DNA of 64,000 nt from Aliterella atlantica CENA595. GTDB lineage: Bacteria; Cyanobacteriota; Cyanobacteriia; Cyanobacteriales; Chroococcidiopsidaceae. Under the pieces are notes generated by a model that was not told the DNA's origin, ran no database searches, and was given only the letters and a program-made list of their open reading frames with translations. A program made the position numbers and the translations under genes. Positions 1-8,935 of the stretch are shown piece after piece; position 1 is the stretch's first letter; every line of letters starts with the position of its first letter. The stretch covers positions 1 through 64,000 of the forward strand of contig NZ_JYON01000009.1 in the NCBI RefSeq assembly GCF_000952155.1. The letters are read 5' to 3'.

Positions 1-52
1 AACCCCTGCAAAAATCATCAATCTGACAAAACAATTCTTCTAAACTAGACAT
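1..52 (-). CDS. IS982-like transposase, N-terminal 17 codons only
   Basis: An ATG on the minus strand opens a frame that runs off the left edge of the window. The 17 visible residues begin MSSLEELF and contain the CQIDDFC segment. From memory this matches the N-terminus of IS982-family transposases common in cyanobacteria, which start with an EELFC-x-(V/I)DDFC pattern. The product would be a DDE transposase, but the catalytic part lies outside the window. The reading direction places the rest of the element left of position 1, so the sequence from 53 to about 126 should be its 5' non-coding end. Family assignment from 17 residues is probable, not proven. Confidence 0.6.
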   Translation of the reverse strand, partial: MSSLEELFCQIDDFCRG

Positions 53-126
53 AGGACGGAGGCGCTGAATCGTTAAACTTAATTTCAGCTTACTTGCCTC
101 CTCCTTTTCTTATCCCGAACTGACGT
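53..126 (-). mobile_element. Probable IS982-type element end (5' flank and terminal repeat)
   Basis: This is the stretch between the transposase start codon and the point where CRISPR-repeat sequence begins. Read from the outside inwards it starts ACGTCAGTTCGGGATAAG, which has the look of an insertion-sequence terminal inverted repeat. The matching right-hand terminus lies outside the window, so the boundary near 125-126 is inferred from where similarity to the intact CRISPR repeat at 178-214 stops abruptly. Confidence 0.45.
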
Positions 127-214
127 TTATTAGGGATTGAAACTAAAGGTCTGCGGGATCTAGCTCTACTCTCTTGGATTCCAATTAATACAAATCCTTA
201 TTAGGGATTGAAAC
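127..214 (+). CRISPR. End of a CRISPR array: one half repeat, one spacer, one full repeat
   Basis: TTATTAGGGATTGAAAC occurs at 127-143 and again at 198-214, exactly 71 bases apart. The second copy extends leftwards to a 37-base unit (178-214) that begins ATTCCAATTAATAC and carries an internal CCT...AGG dyad. That is the form of cyanobacterial repeats ending in ATTGAAAC. A 37-base repeat plus the 34-base segment at 144-177 gives the 71-base period. The first repeat has only its 3' 17 bases; its 5' half is replaced by the presumed IS end. The crRNA-type 3' end points to transcription on the plus strand, so 178-214 would be the trailer-end repeat. No cas gene is visible. Confidence 0.7.
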
Positions 215-263
215 TTGAGAGGCGATCGCAACCTCGTAAGTCTTGATTATTCGCAAATTAGCT

Positions 264-656
264 CTATACATTCTGACGCAAGGCGGCGATAATTTGCGCG
301 TTTGCTTCAGGAAAGGGGAATTCGTCAATTTCTGCTAATGTTACCCAACGCACTTCATCGCATTCTAACGGTTGAGGAGTACCGCTGACATAATCGCAGT
401 GATGGACGATCAGAGTAACGTGCAAATGAGTATATATGTGTTCAATTGTGATTAGATGCTTGCCAACTTCGATCTCAATCCCTAACTCTTCCCAAATTTC
501 TCGCTTGATACACTCTTCAACTGTCTCACCTGGCTCAATCTTACCGCCAGGAAATTCCCATAAGCCTCCTAATACCCCTGTTTGCAGTCGGCGATCGATT
601 AAAATTTGCCCTTGCTCGTTCCAAATTACACCAACACCAATTGTTTTCTGTGGCAT
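264..656 (-). CDS. mutT: NUDIX hydrolase, MutT-type (8-oxo-dGTP diphosphatase)
   Basis: The protein is a single NUDIX domain of about 130 residues, the usual MutT size. The NUDIX box GX5EX7REUXEEXGU is complete (G at residue 38 through the REIWEELGI end, counted from the chosen start), and GLWEFPGGK precedes it as in MutT. MutT-type enzymes hydrolyse oxidised dGTP to the monophosphate and so prevent A:T to C:G changes. I chose the ATG at 656; a TTG two codons upstream (662) is also in frame, and neither has a good ribosome binding site. It lies between the CRISPR remnant and a DUF760 gene on the same strand. Substrate specificity within the NUDIX family is inferred. Confidence 0.85.
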   Translation of the reverse strand: MPQKTIGVGVIWNEQGQILIDRRLQTGVLGGLWEFPGGKIEPGETVEECIKREIWEELGIEIEVGKHLITIEHIYTHLHVTLIVHHCDYVSGTPQPLECDEVRWVTLAEIDEFPFPEANAQIIAALRQNV

Positions 657-708
657 GAACAAATACTTTTAGCTATCAAGCCAGATTCTACTTGGTTTCC
701 ATAGCACA

Positions 709-738
709 AAGCTCGGCTGATATAATTCAACCGAGCTT
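709..738 (-). terminator. Hairpin after the DUF760 gene
   Basis: AAGCTCGG (709-716) pairs with CCGAGCTT (731-738) around a 14-base loop whose ends (TGA/TCA) can extend the stem. It lies about 20 bases past the stop codon of the DUF760 gene and before the MutT start, so it is likely a terminator or processing hairpin. There is no strong T-run. Confidence 0.5.
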
Positions 739-758
739 GAAATTGACACACCCGCTAC

Positions 759-1097
759 TTATTCGCTGACTGTAGTTTCTGCGGCGGCGATCGCATTATC
801 AAAACTTAGTCTTTGTTCGGCATTACGTAAAAAGTAACCGCTAATCATTGCTGAAGCTAGAAGTCTACCCAAGTTTTCGCGACTGGTGCTAATCGTCACG
901 CCGAAATTTTCGGGAGGTAAACCACCTAAAAGCCCAACTATATTGCGCTCCATTACTTGAAATACTTCAGAGGAAGCAGGTTTAGAAAGTTGAGCAATTG
1001 TTTCTGGACTCAGAGATTGCACGTAATGCCATAGCAAGTTGCTATTTTCTGACTCACTACTGAAAAACTCCGAGATTTGGTTAGATGAGTTGCTCAC
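759..1097 (-). CDS. DUF760 domain protein
   Basis: The protein is about 112 residues and has the conserved DUF760 core, including LSPETIAQLSKP, VFQVMERNIVGLLGGLP and SGYFLRNAEQR. This family occurs in cyanobacteria and plastids; its molecular function is not established as far as I know. The start is the GTG at 1097, because a consensus GGAGGT lies at 1103-1108, five bases upstream, and translation from there gives the usual family length. An upstream ATG at 1151 would add 18 unconserved residues across that ribosome binding site. A hairpin follows the gene at 709-738. Confidence 0.85.
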   Translation of the reverse strand: MSNSSNQISEFFSSESENSNLLWHYVQSLSPETIAQLSKPASSEVFQVMERNIVGLLGGLPPENFGVTISTSRENLGRLLASAMISGYFLRNAEQRLSFDNAIAAAETTVSE

Positions 1098-1254
1098 GTT
1101 ATACCTCCGTTTAGTTTTGACTCCCAAAATCCAACTTTGGTTGAGAGTCACCTGTTAATGTATGGTAGTTATCGGCTTATGCAAACTAATGTAACAACCT
1201 CTCTGCCCCCTTGTAGTTGGTGAAACCGAACTAATTATGGGGTAGTTTACCTCA

Positions 1255-2214
1255 CTAACTAGCCAAGTATTGATCCATATCAGCTTTACGCTTGCGGAGT
1301 TTGGTCAAAGCTTCGCGCTCAATTTGCCTAACTCGTTCGCGGCTAATGTTAAGGCGATCGCCAATTTTTGCTAGTGTCAGCGCTTGTCCGTCTGCTAACC
1401 CAAACCGCAAGATCAACACTTCCCTTTGCTGGGGAGTCAAATCTGCCATCAATACGTCTAAGTCACTAGCTAACGAAGACTGCATGACAAATTCTTCAGG
1501 CGATGCACCTGTATCCTCTAATAGTTCTCCCAACTCAGTATCTTGGTTATCACCTACGCGCAAGTCCAAAGACAAAGGTAAACGCGCCCGCTCTAAATAC
1601 TCCCTTACTTGCTTAGTCGTCAATTCCAACTCTGTTGCTAGTTCACCTGCTGTCGGAGCGCGTCCTAGCTTTTGAGATAGCTGCCTTTGAGCTTTCTTAA
1701 TTTTGTTGAGTTTCTCGGTAATATGAATCGGTAAGCGAATTGTCCGCCCTTTTTCGGCGATCGCGCGAGTAATTGCTTGGCGAATCCACCAGTATGCGTA
1801 CGTTGAAAACCGATAGCCCTTAGTTGGGTCGAATTTTTCTACACCGCGCTGCATCCCAATCGTACCTTCTTGAATCAAATCCAAGAGATCGACATTGCGC
1901 TTAATGTATTTTTTGGCAACAGAAACCACTAACCGCAAATTTGCTTCTACCATTTTGCGCTTGGCAAGTTCGCCTGCGGCGATCGCTTTTGTTAGTTCCT
2001 CGCTGTTTGCTATGTTCGCAGCTTGAACCCATTCATCTAAGCTTGGTTCGCGTCCCAACTGAGCCATCAGCGACTCTCTAGTAGCTTGTAGGGCGCTCGA
2101 GCGCTGTACTTGCTTACCATAGAGAATTTCCTGCTCGTGGGTGAGCAGTGGAACGCGTCCGATCTCGCGCAGGTAGGTACGCACTAGGTCTGTGGCAGTT
2201 TGAGCGGTCTTCAT
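1255..2214 (-). CDS. RNA polymerase sigma factor, group 2 sigma-70 (SigD/SigB-like)
   Basis: A 319-residue sigma-70 without the long N-terminal acidic region of the primary sigma. Region 1.2 starts at [17 protein letters not shown]. Region 2 contains [17 protein letters not shown] and [13 protein letters not shown]. Region 3 contains [15 protein letters not shown]. Region 4.2 has the helix-turn-helix [14 protein letters not shown]. Small RpoD-like sigmas of this kind are the non-essential group 2 factors of cyanobacteria that retune transcription under stress, light and nutrient change. Length suggests SigD or SigB, but I cannot choose without a tree. It is a single gene with a long upstream region (2215-2624). 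Confidence 0.9.
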   Translation of the reverse strand: MKTAQTATDLVRTYLREIGRVPLLTHEQEILYGKQVQRSSALQATRESLMAQLGREPSLDEWVQAANIANSEELTKAIAAGELAKRKMVEANLRLVVSVAKKYIKRNVDLLDLIQEGTIGMQRGVEKFDPTKGYRFSTYAYWWIRQAITRAIAEKGRTIRLPIHITEKLNKIKKAQRQLSQKLGRAPTAGELATELELTTKQVREYLERARLPLSLDLRVGDNQDTELGELLEDTGASPEEFVMQSSLASDLDVLMADLTPQQREVLILRFGLADGQALTLAKIGDRLNISRERVRQIEREALTKLRKRKADMDQYLAS

Positions 2215-2624
2215 ATCGCTACTTTGTGTATTATTGATGGGCTGGGCGGGTGGCTTAGGAAATCAGATTATATGCTTGTTGACTGGAGCGCCGAGCTAAT
2301 AGAACCTATTTTTTTAACATTGTCTATAGCTACAACAATCCACAACCAGATGTAAGAACAGACCTAGATGGACAAATCAACTTTCAATACTTGGAGCGTT
2401 AAATATACACTATGTTGTTTTTAACTTTTTGGCTTTGTTATTAATCTTTATTTAATTTTATGATTGTTAACAATTGTAACATTTATGAATAAAAATAGCT
2501 ACTCCTTGAGGAATAGGGAGCAGTCTAATTCGTAATTAGAGCAGGGGAGGAGGAAATAATTTTGAGTTGAAGATTAAGCTACGATCTCCCTTGTCCCCTT
2601 GTCTCCCTTGTCCCTCTTAGGCGA
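2215..2624. other. Intergenic region upstream of the sigma gene
   Basis: About 410 bases without a coding frame. The part from 2270 to 2480 is AT-rich and should carry the promoter of the sigma gene on the minus strand. The part next to carB is a C/T-rich short tandem repeat, listed separately. No RNA gene was recognised. Confidence 0.5.
2585..2619. repeat. Short C/T-rich tandem repeat (CCCTTGTC type)
   Basis: The units TCTCCCTTG, TCCCCTTG, TCTCCCTTG and TCCCTC follow each other just after the carB stop codon. The same vocabulary recurs at 38893-38972. This resembles the short tandemly repeated repetitive sequences known from cyanobacterial intergenic DNA. Confidence 0.7.
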
Positions 2625-5600
2625 CTAACGCGCTGCTACTGTCGGTTGCAAGTAGTCTTGTAGTGCTTTGACATCTAAAGTTGTAGATTGCATGGAGCGA
2701 ATAGCGGCGGCGGTGGCTTTAGCTCCTGCGATTGTGGTGATGATGGGGATTTTGTAAGTAATCGCTGTGCGCCGAATTAACCGCGCATCTGTTTGTGCTT
2801 CTTCTCCTGAAGGCGTATTGATAATCAATTGAATTTGATGATTTTTCATCGCATCTAGGACGTGGGGACGACCTTCGTGAAGTTTTAGCACTAATTCCAC
2901 GTCTTTTAGCCCATGTTCTTGTAAAACTTTTCGCGTTCCGTCTGTGGCTAGTACGTGAAAACCTAAAGCTATAAAGTCTTGGATTACTGGTACAACCAAA
3001 GCCTTATCGCGATCGCTCATCGATACAAATACTGTACCTTTGAGTGGCAATACTTCACCCGCTCCCAATTCGCCTTTAGCAAAAGCGCGTCCAAAATCGC
3101 TGTCAATGCCCATTACTTCGCCTGTAGAACGCATCTCAGGACCTAAAATGGTATCCGTACCAGGAAACTTATTAAACGGTAATACAGCTTCTTTAACAGC
3201 AATATGCGCGGGTGTAACTTCGGCTGTAAAGTTTAAAGACGCTAAAGTTTCACCAGACATGATTAAAGATGCAAGTTTCGCCAGTGGTACTCCTGTTGCT
3301 TTAGAAACAAAAGGTACGGTGCGAGAAGCGCGGGGATTGGCTTCGAGGATGTAAACTTGGGGGTTATAACTGTGGGCGTTGACGACAGCAAATTGAATAT
3401 TCATTAATCCAATTACATTTAGCGCCTTAGCTAGCTGTACCGTCCAAGTGCGAATTTTGTCTAAAACTGCACTAGGAAGAGAAATAGCAGGTAAAGAACA
3501 AGCAGAGTCGCCAGAGTGAATTCCAGCTTGTTCGATATGTTCCATAATCCCGCCGATGACTACTTTACCTGTGCTATCGGCGATCGCATCTACATCTACT
3601 TCGATCGCATTTTCCAGGAACTTGTCAATTAAAATCGGATGATCTGGTTCTACCTGGACTGCATAAATCATGTATCGTTCCAAGTCTGCATCCGAGTAGA
3701 CAATTTCCATCGCCCGTCCGCCGAGGACGTAGCTAGGACGTACAACTACTGGATAGCCGATTTTACCTGCAACTACTAAAGCATCTTCATAGCTGCGGGC
3801 GATCCCGTTCGGTGGTTGAGCGATATTCAGGCGATTTAAAATCTGCTCGAATCGTTCTCGATCTTCAGCCGTGTCGATAGAATCGGGCGAAGTTCCCCAG
3901 ATTTGGGTAGATGAGCGTGCTTGCTGAAGATAAGTTTGTAATGGTACGGCTAATTTTAATGGGGTTTGACCGCCAAATTGGACAATGATGCCAATCGGAT
4001 TTTCTGTTTCAATGATGTTGAGGACATCTTCTTTAGTGAGCGGTTCAAAATACAAGCGATCGCTCGTATCGTAGTCTGTAGATACTGTTTCTGGGTTGGA
4101 GTTGACCATAATTGTCTCAAACCCAGCAGCTTTGAGGGCGTAACTTGCGTGACAGCAGCAGTAATCAAACTCGATTCCCTGACCGATCCGGTTGGGACCA
4201 CCGCCTAAAATCATCACTTTTTGCTTGTCAGATGCTCTAACTTCTGATTCTTCTTCGTAGGTAGAGTAGTGATAAGGAGTAAAAGCTTCAAATTCTGCCG
4301 CACAGGTATCTACAGTTTTGTAAACTGGGATAACTCCCAATTGTTTGCGATATTGGCGGACTTCGTCTTCGCTAGTTTTGCTAGCAAAAGCAATTTGGCG
4401 ATCGCTAAATCCTTCGCGTTTCACCATATACACTTGCTCTTTTGTCAACTGCTGCAATGGCGTTCTTTTTAAGAACTTTTCCATCTCTAGCAAAACTTGC
4501 ATTTTATCTAAAAACCAAGGATCGATCCCTGTAAGTTCGTAGATTTCCTCGCTACTCATACCCAATAGCATTGCTTGACGAACAGCAAATATCCTTTCTG
4601 GGTTGGGAGTTCTTAGTTGAGCGCGGATTTGTTCGCCGCTGGGTAATTTTTCTGGTTTATCGCAACCCCAGCCAGCACGTCCAGTTTCTAAACTCCGCAA
4701 CGCTTTTTGAAACGACTCGTTAAACGTACGTCCAATCGCCATCGCTTCGCCTACAGACTTCATTTGTGTCGTCAGCACTGGTTCGGAACCAGGGAATTTT
4801 TCAAAGGCAAACCGAGGTATTTTGGTAACTACATAGTCGATAGTTGGTTCAAATGAAGCTGGAGTTTTCTTAGTAATGTCGTTATTAATTTCGTCTAGGG
4901 TATAACCGACAGCTAATTTTGCCGCAAATTTAGCAATGGGAAACCCTGTCGCTTTGGAAGCTAGCGCCGAAGAACGAGAAACGCGGGGGTTCATTTCAAT
5001 AACGATAAACTCGCCATTAACGGGATTAACAGCAAATTGAATATTCGATCCGCCTGTTTCTACACCAATTTCGCGGATGATTTTGATTGCTGCATCTCTT
5101 AAACGCTGGTATTCCTTATCTGTCAATGTTTGGGCGGGAGCGACAGTAATTGAGTCTCCTGTGTGAATACCCATTGGATCTAAGTTTTCAATCGAGCAGA
5201 TAATGACGACGTTATCTGCTAAATCGCGCATTACTTCTAGTTCGTATTCTTTCCAACCGAGGAGCGATTTATCGATCAATATTTGCGAAACGGGACTTGC
5301 ATCAATACCTACTTGCGCCATTTCCTCAAATTCTTCTTGATTGTAAGCAATACCGCCGCCCGTACCGCCCATTGTAAAGGCAGGGCGAATAATTAGAGGG
5401 TAGGAGCCGATGGAACGAGCTACTGCTTTGGCTTCTTCGATTGTGGAAGCTGTACCGCAAGGACAGACATCTACACCAATGCGATCCATTGCTTCTCTAA
5501 ATAATTGCCGATCTTCAGCTTTTTCAATTGCTGGTAGTTTTGCGCCGATTAACTCTACGCCATACTTTTCCAATGCCCCATTTTTCGCTAGTGCAACAGC

Positions 5601-5894
5601 AATATTTAACGCTGTTTGTCCGCCCATTGTCGGTAATAAAGCGTCTGGGCGTTCTTTGGCAATTACCTTTTCGACTAATTCCGGTGTCAGCGGCTCGATA
5701 TACGTGCGATCGGCTGTTTCTGGGTCAGTCATAATCGTAGCCGGATTGGAGTTGACTAGCACCACTTCGTAACCTTCTTCGCGCAGTGCTTTACAAGCTT
5801 GAGTACCGGAGTAGTCAAACTCACAGGCTTGTCCAATTACAATCGGTCCAGAACCAAGCAGCAGAATTTTTTTGAGGTCGTTGCGGCGGGGCAT
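2625..5894 (-). CDS. carB: Carbamoyl-phosphate synthase large subunit
   Basis: The 1089-residue protein matches the full length of CarB. It has two homologous ATP-grasp halves. The first holds [20 protein letters not shown] and the glycine-rich MGGTGGG; the second holds [17 protein letters not shown] and [13 protein letters not shown]-terminal MGS-like allosteric domain begins near residue 950. With CarA it makes carbamoyl phosphate from bicarbonate, glutamine-derived ammonia and two ATP, feeding arginine and pyrimidine synthesis in the cytoplasm. carA is not in the window, as is common in cyanobacteria. The ATG at 5894 gives the family N-terminus [11 protein letters not shown]. No damage is visible. 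Confidence 0.98.
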   Translation of the reverse strand: MPRRNDLKKILLLGSGPIVIGQACEFDYSGTQACKALREEGYEVVLVNSNPATIMTDPETADRTYIEPLTPELVEKVIAKERPDALLPTMGGQTALNIAVALAKNGALEKYGVELIGAKLPAIEKAEDRQLFREAMDRIGVDVCPCGTASTIEEAKAVARSIGSYPLIIRPAFTMGGTGGGIAYNQEEFEEMAQVGIDASPVSQILIDKSLLGWKEYELEVMRDLADNVVIICSIENLDPMGIHTGDSITVAPAQTLTDKEYQRLRDAAIKIIREIGVETGGSNIQFAVNPVNGEFIVIEMNPRVSRSSALASKATGFPIAKFAAKLAVGYTLDEINNDITKKTPASFEPTIDYVVTKIPRFAFEKFPGSEPVLTTQMKSVGEAMAIGRTFNESFQKALRSLETGRAGWGCDKPEKLPSGEQIRAQLRTPNPERIFAVRQAMLLGMSSEEIYELTGIDPWFLDKMQVLLEMEKFLKRTPLQQLTKEQVYMVKREGFSDRQIAFASKTSEDEVRQYRKQLGVIPVYKTVDTCAAEFEAFTPYHYSTYEEESEVRASDKQKVMILGGGPNRIGQGIEFDYCCCHASYALKAAGFETIMVNSNPETVSTDYDTSDRLYFEPLTKEDVLNIIETENPIGIIVQFGGQTPLKLAVPLQTYLQQARSSTQIWGTSPDSIDTAEDRERFEQILNRLNIAQPPNGIARSYEDALVVAGKIGYPVVVRPSYVLGGRAMEIVYSDADLERYMIYAVQVEPDHPILIDKFLENAIEVDVDAIADSTGKVVIGGIMEHIEQAGIHSGDSACSLPAISLPSAVLDKIRTWTVQLAKALNVIGLMNIQFAVVNAHSYNPQVYILEANPRASRTVPFVSKATGVPLAKLASLIMSGETLASLNFTAEVTPAHIAVKEAVLPFNKFPGTDTILGPEMRSTGEVMGIDSDFGRAFAKGELGAGEVLPLKGTVFVSMSDRDKALVVPVIQDFIALGFHVLATDGTRKVLQEHGLKDVELVLKLHEGRPHVLDAMKNHQIQLIINTPSGEEAQTDARLIRRTAITYKIPIITTIAGAKATAAAIRSMQSTTLDVKALQDYLQPTVAAR

Positions 5895-6048
5895 AGTAGT
5901 TAATTCGTAGTCCGAATATGCAAATCCTGACTATTTTAAGGGTCTAAGGTAATTTTCGTTGCTATTTATTTAGCAATTTTGGAGATTGTTGTCGCAACTA
6001 GAAGCTGTTTTTAGCTGGAGAACTCTGAAGATGCGATCGCTATATACT

Positions 6049-6324
6049 CTAAGCTGATTGGCGCATACTAGCAGCATTTTTCTGTGCTTCAGCATAGATT
6101 CGCAAGGCAGCAGCCATATGTTGTTCAGCTTGTTCGCCTTGCAATTGAAACCAAGCTAAAGTCTCAGGATCGACATGAATAGCAACGGTAGCCAATGAAG
6201 AAGGCATACGTAATTTTGCTTTTGCGAAAAACTCATCTGTAAGAGGCGGAATATCAGACGTGTCAATCTCATCATCTGTCATTGCATCAATTCTAGCCCA
6301 ATCGGTTCTTGAGGTATTGTTCAT
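6049..6324 (-). CDS. brnA: BrnA-type antitoxin
   Basis: A 91-residue protein whose C-terminal half (VAIHVDPETLAWFQ onwards) has the ribbon-helix-helix form of the BrnA/CopG antitoxin family. The N-terminal half, with TDDEIDTSDIPPLTDEFF, is the typical toxin-binding part. BrnA binds and neutralises BrnT and represses the operon. The gene starts inside the 3' end of brnT (32-base overlap), the toxin-first order usual for brnTA. It could act as a plasmid-like stability or stress module. The call rests on both protein pattern and gene order. Confidence 0.85.
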   Translation of the reverse strand: MNNTSRTDWARIDAMTDDEIDTSDIPPLTDEFFAKAKLRMPSSLATVAIHVDPETLAWFQLQGEQAEQHMAAALRIYAEAQKNAASMRQSA

Positions 6325-6580
6325 AACGTTTCCTTTCGTGAGAGATAGCTTTTCTTAGTGAAACAATCCGAATTGTTGCTTCATTAGGCTCGGTGTAAAC
6401 AATTACCACAACTCTTCCATCTACCATTCCTATCCCAATCCATCGATCTTCACCGTAATCGTCACACTCATCAAGTTCAACTATCATAGGCAAATCAAAT
6501 ACCCGCTCGGCATCCGCAAAATCGAAGCCATGCTTATCAATATTAACTTCGTTTTTTCTCTCATCCCACGCAAAATTCAT
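6293..6580 (-). CDS. brnT: BrnT-type ribonuclease toxin
   Basis: A 95-residue protein with the BrnT hallmarks: the N-terminal FAWDERKNEVNIDKHGFDF, then FDLP, then DGRVVVIVYTE, and the C-terminal ISHERKRYEQYL. BrnT folds like RelE and cleaves RNA, stopping translation until BrnA binds it. The basic and histidine residues of the C-terminal helix are present, so the toxin looks intact. It overlaps brnA by 32 bases, which implies coupled translation. The family is often moved between genomes, so this pair may be an acquired module between carB and the GNAT gene. Confidence 0.87.
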   Translation of the reverse strand: MNFAWDERKNEVNIDKHGFDFADAERVFDLPMIVELDECDDYGEDRWIGIGMVDGRVVVIVYTEPNEATIRIVSLRKAISHERKRYEQYLKNRLG

Positions 6581-6648
6581 GAGTTAAATCAATCACACCT
6601 GCAAAGTAGCAAACTGCTATACGGTAAAACGCTCAATATCCTGGCAAG

Positions 6649-7083
6649 CTAGTCTTCTTTGACAGTATCGATGTCGGAATCATCATATATCCACATTGCT
6701 CTAACACCACGCGAATGCTTAAAACCAAGTTTTTCGTAGAATGGAGCAGCACTATCTATCGCTAGCAATATTTGTTGATGAAAATCAATGTAACGACTTT
6801 GAAGCCGTTTCATGATTTCTCGACCTACACCCATGTTTTGGTATGATGGCAACACTAATAAGTGGGAATAATAAACCAATAATGCTCGATCTGAAATAGC
6901 ATTACCAAGTCCAATTAGCGAATTTAAATGCCACGCTGATACTACTGTTTGCGAATTTGCAAGGGCTAACAACAGTACATCCGGCTTTTCTGCTGATGAC
7001 CATCCGCACTGGGAATAAAGATTGACTACTCCATCGCGGGGTAATTCTGCATTGTCTCGATACTCAACTTCTGTAGGAACCAT
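6649..7083 (-). CDS. GNAT family N-acetyltransferase
   Basis: A 144-residue protein with the GNAT acetyl-CoA motif A, LLVLPSYQNMGVGREIMKRL, where Q-N-x-G-V-G forms the pyrophosphate loop. A C-terminal FYEKLGFKH strand is typical of small-molecule or peptide acetyltransferases. The acceptor substrate cannot be told from sequence. The gene sits 68 bases after the brnTA start and is followed upstream by a divergent ABC exporter operon, with a palindromic repeat between them. Confidence 0.85.
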   Translation of the reverse strand: MVPTEVEYRDNAELPRDGVVNLYSQCGWSSAEKPDVLLLALANSQTVVSAWHLNSLIGLGNAISDRALLVYYSHLLVLPSYQNMGVGREIMKRLQSRYIDFHQQILLAIDSAAPFYEKLGFKHSRGVRAMWIYDDSDIDTVKED

Positions 7084-7117
7084 TGCTACTGATACAAAAT
7101 TTGCTGTTTATTAGACT

Positions 7118-7146
7118 GTAGGGTGGGTTTTGAAAACGCACCCTAC
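7118..7146. repeat. Palindromic repeat, AGGGTG family, copy 1
   Basis: A 29-base near-perfect inverted repeat with arms GTAGGGTGGGTTTT and AAAACGCACCCTAC around one central G. It lies in the divergent region between the GNAT and ABC genes. Close relatives are at 8901-8925, 19294-19323 and 29647-29669. Confidence 0.8.
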
Positions 7147-7193
7147 TATCATTATTGTTACAATTCATAATACAGAATTCATTTAGTGTGGCA

Positions 7194-8129
7194 ATGCCTC
7201 TGCTCCAGGTTCAAAACTTGCAAAAAGCTTATCGCTTTCAAGACAAAATTAGTTACGCAGTGCAAGATGTATCGCTGGAAATTAATGCCAATCAAGTGCT
7301 TGCCTTTCTCGGTCCAAATGGTGCTGGCAAAACGACAACGATCAAAATGATTGCAGGGTTGGTATTGCCAGATCGAGGTACTGTAAGGATAAACGATCGC
7401 AATCCGCATCGCGATGAGCAAGCGCGACAATTAATTGGTGCTGTATTAGAGGGAAACCGCAATCTCTACTGGCGCTTGACTCCAGCAGAAAATTTAGAAT
7501 ATTTTGGCGTGCTAAGAGGTCTATCGCGGCGCGTAGCAAGACAACGATCGCGCCTACTATTAGATCGCTTTGAACTTAGCCATAAGGATCGGACGATGGT
7601 ACAAAAGCTCTCACGGGGGATGCAGCAAAAAGTAGCGATCGCAGTAGCGCTAATTCATCAACCACCATTATTACTTCTAGACGAACCAACTTTGGGACTA
7701 GATGTAGAAGTAACTCAAACAGTAAAGCGCCTAGTACGCGAGATTGCTAGCGAAGGTAGAGCAATTTTACTGACAACGCATCAACTTGATATTGCTGAGG
7801 AATTGTCCGATCGCGTAGCAATTATCAACAAAGGGCAAATTGTCGTTCAACAGCAAACCGCAGCTTTGATCGAGCAGTTTTCTAGTGCAATTTATCGGGT
7901 GGAATTAGCCGAACTTCCCAGCGATCGCATGAGCAAGCTAATTTCTATAGGTGCGCTCGTTGCAGATACTACTATTCGTATTCCCGATCCTAAGTTGCTC
8001 TATCCGGTACTAGAAATTTTGAAACCTTTACCAATTGTGCGCCTGGAAACCGAACGGGCAAATCTTACAGATATTTTCCTCAAACTTACTCAATCTCATC
8101 CGACTCCAGCAAACAGTATTTATGCTTGA
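7194..8129 (+). CDS. ABC transporter ATP-binding protein (ABC-2 type)
   Basis: The protein of about 311 residues has a complete nucleotide-binding domain: Walker A GPNGAGKT, signature LSRGMQQK, Walker B LLLLDEPTLGLD and the switch histidine in LLTTHQLD. A C-terminal extension of about 90 residues is usual for DrrA/NatA-like exporters of drugs, lipids or polysaccharide precursors. I chose the ATG at 7194 because homology begins there with PLLQVQNLQKAY; a TTG at 7155 would add 13 unconserved residues. It overlaps the permease gene by 8 bases, so the two form one operon and one transporter. Confidence 0.88.
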   Translation: MPLLQVQNLQKAYRFQDKISYAVQDVSLEINANQVLAFLGPNGAGKTTTIKMIAGLVLPDRGTVRINDRNPHRDEQARQLIGAVLEGNRNLYWRLTPAENLEYFGVLRGLSRRVARQRSRLLLDRFELSHKDRTMVQKLSRGMQQKVAIAVALIHQPPLLLLDEPTLGLDVEVTQTVKRLVREIASEGRAILLTTHQLDIAEELSDRVAIINKGQIVVQQQTAALIEQFSSAIYRVELAELPSDRMSKLISIGALVADTTIRIPDPKLLYPVLEILKPLPIVRLETERANLTDIFLKLTQSHPTPANSIYA

Positions 8130-8895
8130 ACTATTTTTAGCAGAGTTAAAGCGTGGCAGAATTCAGTTTCGGCGTTATCTGTTTGAATCAATTGGCGGGA
8201 TTGCGATCGCTACGCTGACTTTTTACGGGTTGTTCCTCAGTGCGAGCTATATTGCTGGACCTGGATTAAAATTTGGTGACAGATTAGATGCAATTATTGT
8301 CGGCTATGTCCTCTGGACGCTGGTATTGTTTGTGATGACGAGTATTTCTGGTACTCTGCAACGAGAAGCCCAGACAGGGACTTTAGAGCAATTATTTATC
8401 TCGCCTTTTAGCGCGTCGCAGGTTTTCCTCTCGCGGGCGATCGCTGACTTGCTATTGCAATTTGGGCTGATTGGCGCGATTTTAGTAATTATTATGGCAT
8501 TGACTGGGCGTTGGCTGGCTTTTCCTCTTAGCCTGATTTTACCGCTGTTGACGGTGCTGCTAGGAGCCTATGGTATTTCGTTTGCAATGGGTTCTTTGGC
8601 ATTAATTTTCAAGCGCGTTGGGCAAGTTTCAGGTATCTTCCAGTTTGGGCTACTATTTTTGATGAGCATACCGACTGAAGAATGGACAGGTGGTATGCGA
8701 ATAGTAGGAAATTTGCTGCCAATGAGTCCTGGTGCTGGCATATTACGCAACTTGATGGCGCGGCAGCTACCATTAGATTTACCGCAGTTAAGTATTGCTC
8801 TAATTAATGGTGGGCTGTATTTTGCACTGGGTATTTGTCTGTTTAGCTGGGCAGAACGCCGAGTCAAACGCTACGGAAATCTCAACGATTACTAA
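8122..8895 (+). CDS. ABC-2 type transporter permease
   Basis: A protein of about 257 residues with around six hydrophobic segments: IGGIAIATLTFYGLFL, ILWTLVLF-like stretches, and a C-terminal GGLYFALGICLFSW. It is the membrane partner of the ATPase encoded just upstream. The start is the ATG at 8122, which overlaps the ATPase stop in the sequence ATGCTTGA and so implies translational coupling. The middle segment with REAQTGTLEQLFISPF is the conserved cytoplasmic loop of ABC-2 permeases that contacts the ATPase. The exported substrate is unknown. Confidence 0.85.
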   Translation: MLELFLAELKRGRIQFRRYLFESIGGIAIATLTFYGLFLSASYIAGPGLKFGDRLDAIIVGYVLWTLVLFVMTSISGTLQREAQTGTLEQLFISPFSASQVFLSRAIADLLLQFGLIGAILVIIMALTGRWLAFPLSLILPLLTVLLGAYGISFAMGSLALIFKRVGQVSGIFQFGLLFLMSIPTEEWTGGMRIVGNLLPMSPGAGILRNLMARQLPLDLPQLSIALINGGLYFALGICLFSWAERRVKRYGNLNDY

Positions 8896-8900
8896 GTAAT

Positions 8901-8925
8901 AGGGTGCGTTTTGAAAACGCACCCT
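8901..8925. repeat. Palindromic repeat, AGGGTG family, copy 2 (likely bidirectional terminator)
   Basis: A 25-base palindrome, perfect apart from its central base, with arms AGGGTGCGTTTT and AAAACGCACCCT. It begins 6 bases after the permease stop and ends 11 bases before the dps stop on the other strand. In this convergent position it could end both transcripts. Confidence 0.8.
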
Positions 8926-8935
8926 ACATAATATG

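Noticed and set aside
1152..1254. RNA gene between DUF760 and the sigma factor
   Set aside because: Short, with no cloverleaf, no conserved RNA motif and no strong terminator.
6649..7083. GNAT toxin of a toxin-antitoxin pair
   Set aside because: No small antitoxin gene lies next to it; the adjacent pair is BrnT/BrnA, which is complete in itself.
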